Positions 59,603-64,000 of a stretch of 64,000 nt of DNA are shown piece by piece (positions within the stretch are counted from its first letter, which is position 1; every line of letters begins with the position of its first letter). Below the pieces are notes generated by a model, which was not told the origin of the DNA, searched no databases, and saw only the letters and a list, made by a program, of their open reading frames with translations. Location of the stretch: the NCBI GenBank assembly GCA_019915135.1, contig JAHLMK010000023.1, positions 248,001 through 312,000 on the forward strand, given 5' to 3'. This stretch comes from Strobilurus pachycystidiatus (Eukaryota; Basidiomycota; Agaricomycetes; Agaricales; Physalacriaceae). The position numbers were made by a program, and so were the translations under genes.

Positions 59603-62600
59603 ATGGCTCCGATTCAGTCACGCCCACGAATACCCATTCCGCCTTCTCCTCCTAAAATTCGAAAACAGAGACATGTCCCAGTCCTACTCAAGAGCCCACA
59701 GAAGGTGGCGCTTGTACGACGACCTGTCAATCAACGACGCGCCAATGACAATCCGCGTCAGCGCGTACAAACGGTAGACAATGCTCTCAAGGAATTCGTT
59801 GAGGAGCATACCTCGACCCCGGATGGTAATGGACCCACACCTGGCGCGTCGTATGAACTAACTCCCGTCAGTGACTTGGCAGCCGGATCAGTCATTGCTT
59901 GAGATCATACTGCAGAATCAGCCTGTACACGACGACCCACCTGATAACCACGACCCGCCTGACATCTCAGACTTCATGACAGAGATGGACGTCAACGACA
60001 GCAACGCTGCACCCCACTCCACTTTACGCCAACCCGATTGCCATGCTTATAACTATCTGGATTATATGGAGGCTGTGAATGCCGACGATGGTGGATTTAT
60101 TCTGTTGCAACACAATCTCTACATCGTTCAGGGCTGGGACTACATTCACTCCCGTATCTTGGTACGCACAATTCCAAGCATTCATATGGAGCTCTGAATG
60201 TGTGTTACTACCTGTCAGGATATATGGTACCACTTCCGTTGCGTAACTATTGGCTCCAAGTTCAGCATACAATGCGACTGTCCAAAAGGGAAGAGTACTG
60301 AGTGGATGTGCGTGCACGAGCAGTACTTCAAAGAGTACCACGAAGATCGGTTTGCCAAGGAAGAGTTGGTTTATGAGACCGGTACGTCCGCTTGGTCTCT
60401 TTCGCCTTGCATAATGCTCATATAGTGTGGGCTTGCGTAGGTCAGGCCGTTATAATGTTTGCAACCAGTGATCAGGAGAGTTTATTCTCCGTGAACGGTA
60501 CGCGGGATGGACTGGAGGATCTGACGAAGCGTGTCATCGTTTCCGTTCGGTCTCGACAGGGTGACGAACAGATGGACGGCGAATGGGAATGCGGTCGAGA
60601 GCCTGGTCGTATGTGCGATCACATCTCCAGGACCAAGCGACATCTGGCAGAGCTACTGGCTGGCAAACCGCTCAATGACGAAGAAACTGCAAGAATTGTA
60701 TCTGGGTATGACGAAGACGTCGAAGGGGATATGCCTGGTCAGTGGATCTTGTATGAACTTGATACTATTGCCTGACTTCGTGCTATGAACAGATGCCTAT
60801 AACAGTCGGAAGGTCACTAGTCATGCGGATCTGGCCTCCTCATATCTTCCCATTCGTCCTCCAAAGTGGGCATCACTGGAGACAGACGTTGGGCTCTACC
60901 CGCGAGTGCCACCCATTCGAAGTTCATTTATGGGGGTTTTGAAGTTGACAGCTGATAGCGCATGTCCCTGCTCTACGACACACCGAACCAAATTCCTTCC
61001 TGATCACCCAATCGACACAATCACTGCAACTCTTTACACGCTCACTCAGGCGCTTTCTATCGAAATCGAAGTACAACTCTGCAGTTCTTGTCCTGCTGTG
61101 CGTCGTAGATGTATCGGACCAGAGGGACGCAAATTCGGGATCTTCAATTATAACAACAAACGCCTATTCACGCACGATCTGCTCGAGGACTATACTGCTG
61201 CCTTTACGTCTTCTGAAACCCCCTTTGATGCGTTTGTTGGATGTGTAGCAAAGCGGTATGACGCCCTAGATCAGACATTTGTCTCCAAAGGCCTTTTTCG
61301 TTCGGCCTGGTTTGCATATGCACGCCTCCTTCATTTTGAGGACGACATGATATGCAGGGCGTGCGGACCAACACCAAACGACGTCATATTCGATGGAACG
61401 GTAGTCGCATTTGGCAAGAAGCATCGCTTGGACACACTCGAGCCTCCTACAACGGTGAACGAGCAATTCTCACCTTGTCGAGCAGACATTCGGTATCCCA
61501 AAAAAACACAGTTCTTCCCCTCACGGGACCTTCGACGATGGATCCGACAAGTTCTCAGTGCTAGCAAAGGTTCCACGTCGACTACAAGCCCTGACGCCGA
61601 CGCCTTGGAAATACAAGCTCTTGAGATCAACAAGAGGATTTCCGAGTGCACCAGTATATTGCAAAAGATTCGGCCTACACTCGCGTGGCTATTCGAGGAG
61701 GACTTTGGGTTCACACCCTTTGCGGAAGGTAGACGGCCTCCAGCTGAGCGCAAGGACTTCTGGTTCCAGGTACGTCTCTTATCAATCACATTCACGTCGA
61801 CTTAGTCCTCCCACATAGCTCTCATCACACGAATCTGTCCTTCAGACGCTGACACATAATGCTGGTGCAGATCTCAGTCGATATCTTCAAGACCCGTCCG
61901 ACTTCAATCTCTCCAAACTGGTCATCGTTCCCTGTGTATACAACTTACTCGTTCAACATCGTCTGCGAAAAGGATCAAATTTGACTTGGATAATGGACGT
62001 TTGTAGCTGGATGGTGACTCGAGTACAAGACGTCCAAGCGCAAGTCGTTGTCCCTCGCGATGTCACCGCAAACTATGACTTCAATTTTGCTGACCATCTA
62101 CCTAGCTGGGAGGAGGTCAGTCCACGTCTGCCAGCTTCTCTTCGCTTCATAATTGTCAATGACAAACTCTTCCAGACTGGATGTCTTTACAGCATGCCCC
62201 AAATTCGATTTCGACCCAGTTATCCTGGACTGAAGCATGATTCTTCCGTCGAGCAGGTAAAAAAGCAAGATGAGACATGTAACAAGTTCTACGCCTCATA
62301 CGGGGCGCGTCGACTCACCGGAGGTATCATGTGTGCATGGTGCACGCACAGCATCTGCTACGGTTTCCACTGTATTCCAACGGGAGAGGGGCGCAACGAT
62401 GTTTTCTCAGCCATTTGGACACGTTGGCCACAGGCTCCCAAGCGTATCATCTATGATTTCGCGTGTGCTCTGGGGCCATACTGTTTGACACGCGAGGGCC
62501 AATTTTTCAGTGACACATTCTTCCTCATTGACGGCTTTCATTCGAAGGGCCACACAAAATGTTCACCTGCCTGTTTTGTGCAAACATATGTTCCATTGGA

Positions 62601-62763
62601 TCCGGAGCTCGGCAAGGTGAACACGAGTGCAGCAGAATGTGGTAACGGAGGGCTGAGCCGAATCAAGAAGTCTGTGAGTTATATGGGCCAACGTCGAGCG
62701 GTAATCTACATGCGGACATTTGTATGTATCTGGAACCGTATGAAGATGCGGCGAATGGAGTAG
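59603..62763 (+). CDS. KDZ-type transposase (Kyakuja-Dileera group-like)
   Basis: DNA transposase of the Kyakuja-Dileera-Zisupton superfamily, about 950 residues, six or so exons; introns near 60162-60218, 60380-60440, 60736-60793 and 61770-61846. Near the N-terminus FSIQCDCPKGKSTEWMCVHE is a CxCx(n)CxH SWIM-type zinc finger. Next come cysteine clusters like those named CxC5/CxC6: SACPCSTTHR, LCSSCPAVRRRC and DDMICRACGPTPNDVIFDGT. The catalytic region reads TGGIMCAWCTHSICYGFHCI, RIIYDFACALGPYCLTREGQ, IDGFHSKGHTKCSPACFV and NTSAAECGNGGLSRIKKSVS then YMGQRRAVIYMRTFVCIWNR. The segment around 59774-59881 changes frame, so an extra intron or a frameshift lies there. Starts 173 bp after the TET/JBP gene, same strand. 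Confidence 0.8.
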
Positions 62764-62847
62764 TAATTGTTACAGGGATGACAAGTCCGAAAGCGATAGA
62801 TAAGATCAAAACAACGATTGCATACTCATCGTTGTCACTAGCACATC

Positions 62848-64000
62848 ATGAACAGTCTTCCAGCGGAGACCTGGGGTGAGATAGCAGAGCAATTGGACCC
62901 TACCTGCGACTTTGCTACACTCTGTAATGCTAGAGGTGTCAACCGGATGGCCCACGACGTGTTGAGTCCGATACTCTTCATGTCGATTACGATCTCTGAT
63001 TTCCATGACACAAAGGTGAGGAGAGGATTTACATTGGACCGAAACCAGACTTACATTTCGCAGCTCATCTCGAAGAGCGCCTTCTTTCTTAACAACCCAG
63101 ATACACCTATCAAGACCTGGGCAAGGTCCCTTACCCTATCGCAGGGCGCATCGGGTGTCGACACCAATGTCATGATGATCTTCCTCTCATTCTTCCCGGA
63201 GCTGCGGAACCTAACAGTCAATCAAACCGAATTCTATGACTGGACGCCCCAGGACGACGGATTCATCGGGCTCGTTAGGCATCAAGACCACCAGCCGCCT
63301 GTAGCCCCAAAGCTGCAGGCATTGCAGCTGCAGGACACCAACATGAATCTCCAGTGTCTATTCGGGCTTGTCCTTCCCTTCACCACAGCGCTGCGCACAT
63401 TGATTGTCGATGGACACCATGGCACGATGGGAGCCCGAGGGGGATTACTTGGCCCGCACGAAATTGGTCTCCGTGAGCGTTATCCGACCGAGGAAGACCG
63501 GCTGGAATGGGAACGTCGCTGGAGCGCCTCCCAGAATACGCTGTCATCGTTGAGAGTATTGAAGATGGGCTCGACATGGTGGGCCGGGGAAGCTATGTCT
63601 GTCACGGTCTACCCGACGTGGTGGTCGGGCTTGGTTGGGCTTGAGGAGCTACACTGGGCGGTACATCAGAGGCATAGCAGGAAGTTGTGTGAGCGCGTCG
63701 TCCAGCAAAGCTCGAACACCTTGAAGTGTGCACAGATTCAGATTGGCAGTGAGTAACGTTCAATCATGTGGCGTTCGCTGAGAGATCAATGAAACAGACT
63801 CAAGAACCCTGGATACAAGGATGACGTTGGAAAACGCCAGACAGCTCGAGCACTTGACCGTTCGAGCATCCCAAGCGGACACTGAATATGTCCTGCAGTC
63901 GCTCCAAGGAATGACCGAGTCTAAACGAGTGCAATGGCTTCGAGTTGTCTGGGTTCTTGGTGTGAAACTCACCAAATCAAATCGAACCCGGATGATTCGA
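62848..64000 (+). CDS. F-box-like/LRR protein, paralogue B (cut by window end)
   Basis: Exon 1 62848-63748 ends A|GTGAGT; exon 2 starts 63798 and is still open at the window edge. N-terminus NSLPAETWGEIAEQLDPTCD is F-box-like. The body has LQALQLQDTNMNLQCLFGLV, then EWERRWSASQNTLSSLRVLK, MGSTWWAGEAMSV and WWSGLVGLEELHW, matching the protein at 44774-46202 in spacing and key residues. Lies 84 bp downstream of the transposase stop, so any right end of the mobile element must fall in that gap or inside this gene. Confidence 0.65.

Overview
The window is nuclear DNA of a basidiomycete fungus, most likely an Agaricomycete. Nearly every multi-exon gene has many introns of about 45-65 nt with GTRNGY donors. 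F-box/leucine-rich-repeat genes are abundant. One region carries a TET/JBP-type dioxygenase next to a KDZ-type transposase, an association described from mushroom-forming fungi. No species can be named from the sequence alone. All exon structures were read by eye from frame continuity and splice signals.

Layout. 0-10.9 kb: a PQ-loop membrane protein, the queuine tRNA-ribosyltransferase subunit QTRT2, an F-box-like protein and a J-domain protein. Interspersed are five intron-containing tRNA-Ser genes (a sixth lies at 26.2 kb) and two copies of a non-autonomous DNA transposon. 11-42.5 kb: mainly conserved housekeeping genes. These are CTP-dependent diacylglycerol kinase, a Gfo/Idh/MocA oxidoreductase, deoxyribose-phosphate aldolase, PHO88/SND3, mitochondrial HSP60, a pinin-domain protein, an aldo-keto reductase, an FAD monooxygenase-like protein, a carnosine N-methyltransferase homologue, a SKN1/KRE6-type GH16 cell-wall protein, a Ser-rich protein and dihydroorotase. 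F-box-like genes lie between them.

42.6-64 kb is accessory. It opens with a gene-poor stretch holding a ~99% identical 400-bp tandem duplication and many quasi-palindromic CAGGTTTAC-type motifs. Two divergent F-box-like genes and a small coiled-coil gene follow. From 49.5 to 62.8 kb six genes all point rightward: a ~1,000-residue protein with a Pro-rich minisatellite, a four-exon orphan, a short basic protein, a protein resembling the RNase H1 N-terminal domain, the TET/JBP dioxygenase and the KDZ transposase. The TET/JBP gene is interrupted by a ~600-bp array of tRNA-derived repeats just before its HxD iron-binding motif. Another F-box-like gene, paralogous to the one at 44.8-46.2 kb, starts 84 bp after the transposase and runs off the window.

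The working idea for the accessory part is that the TET/JBP gene, the KDZ transposase and perhaps the co-oriented genes upstream are, or descend from, one large composite mobile element carrying a DNA-modifying enzyme. The TET/JBP-KDZ association itself is published knowledge. The repeat array inside the enzyme gene, the repeated CCGCCCTTGGG boxes in its first intron and the uncharacterised passenger genes are what look new here.
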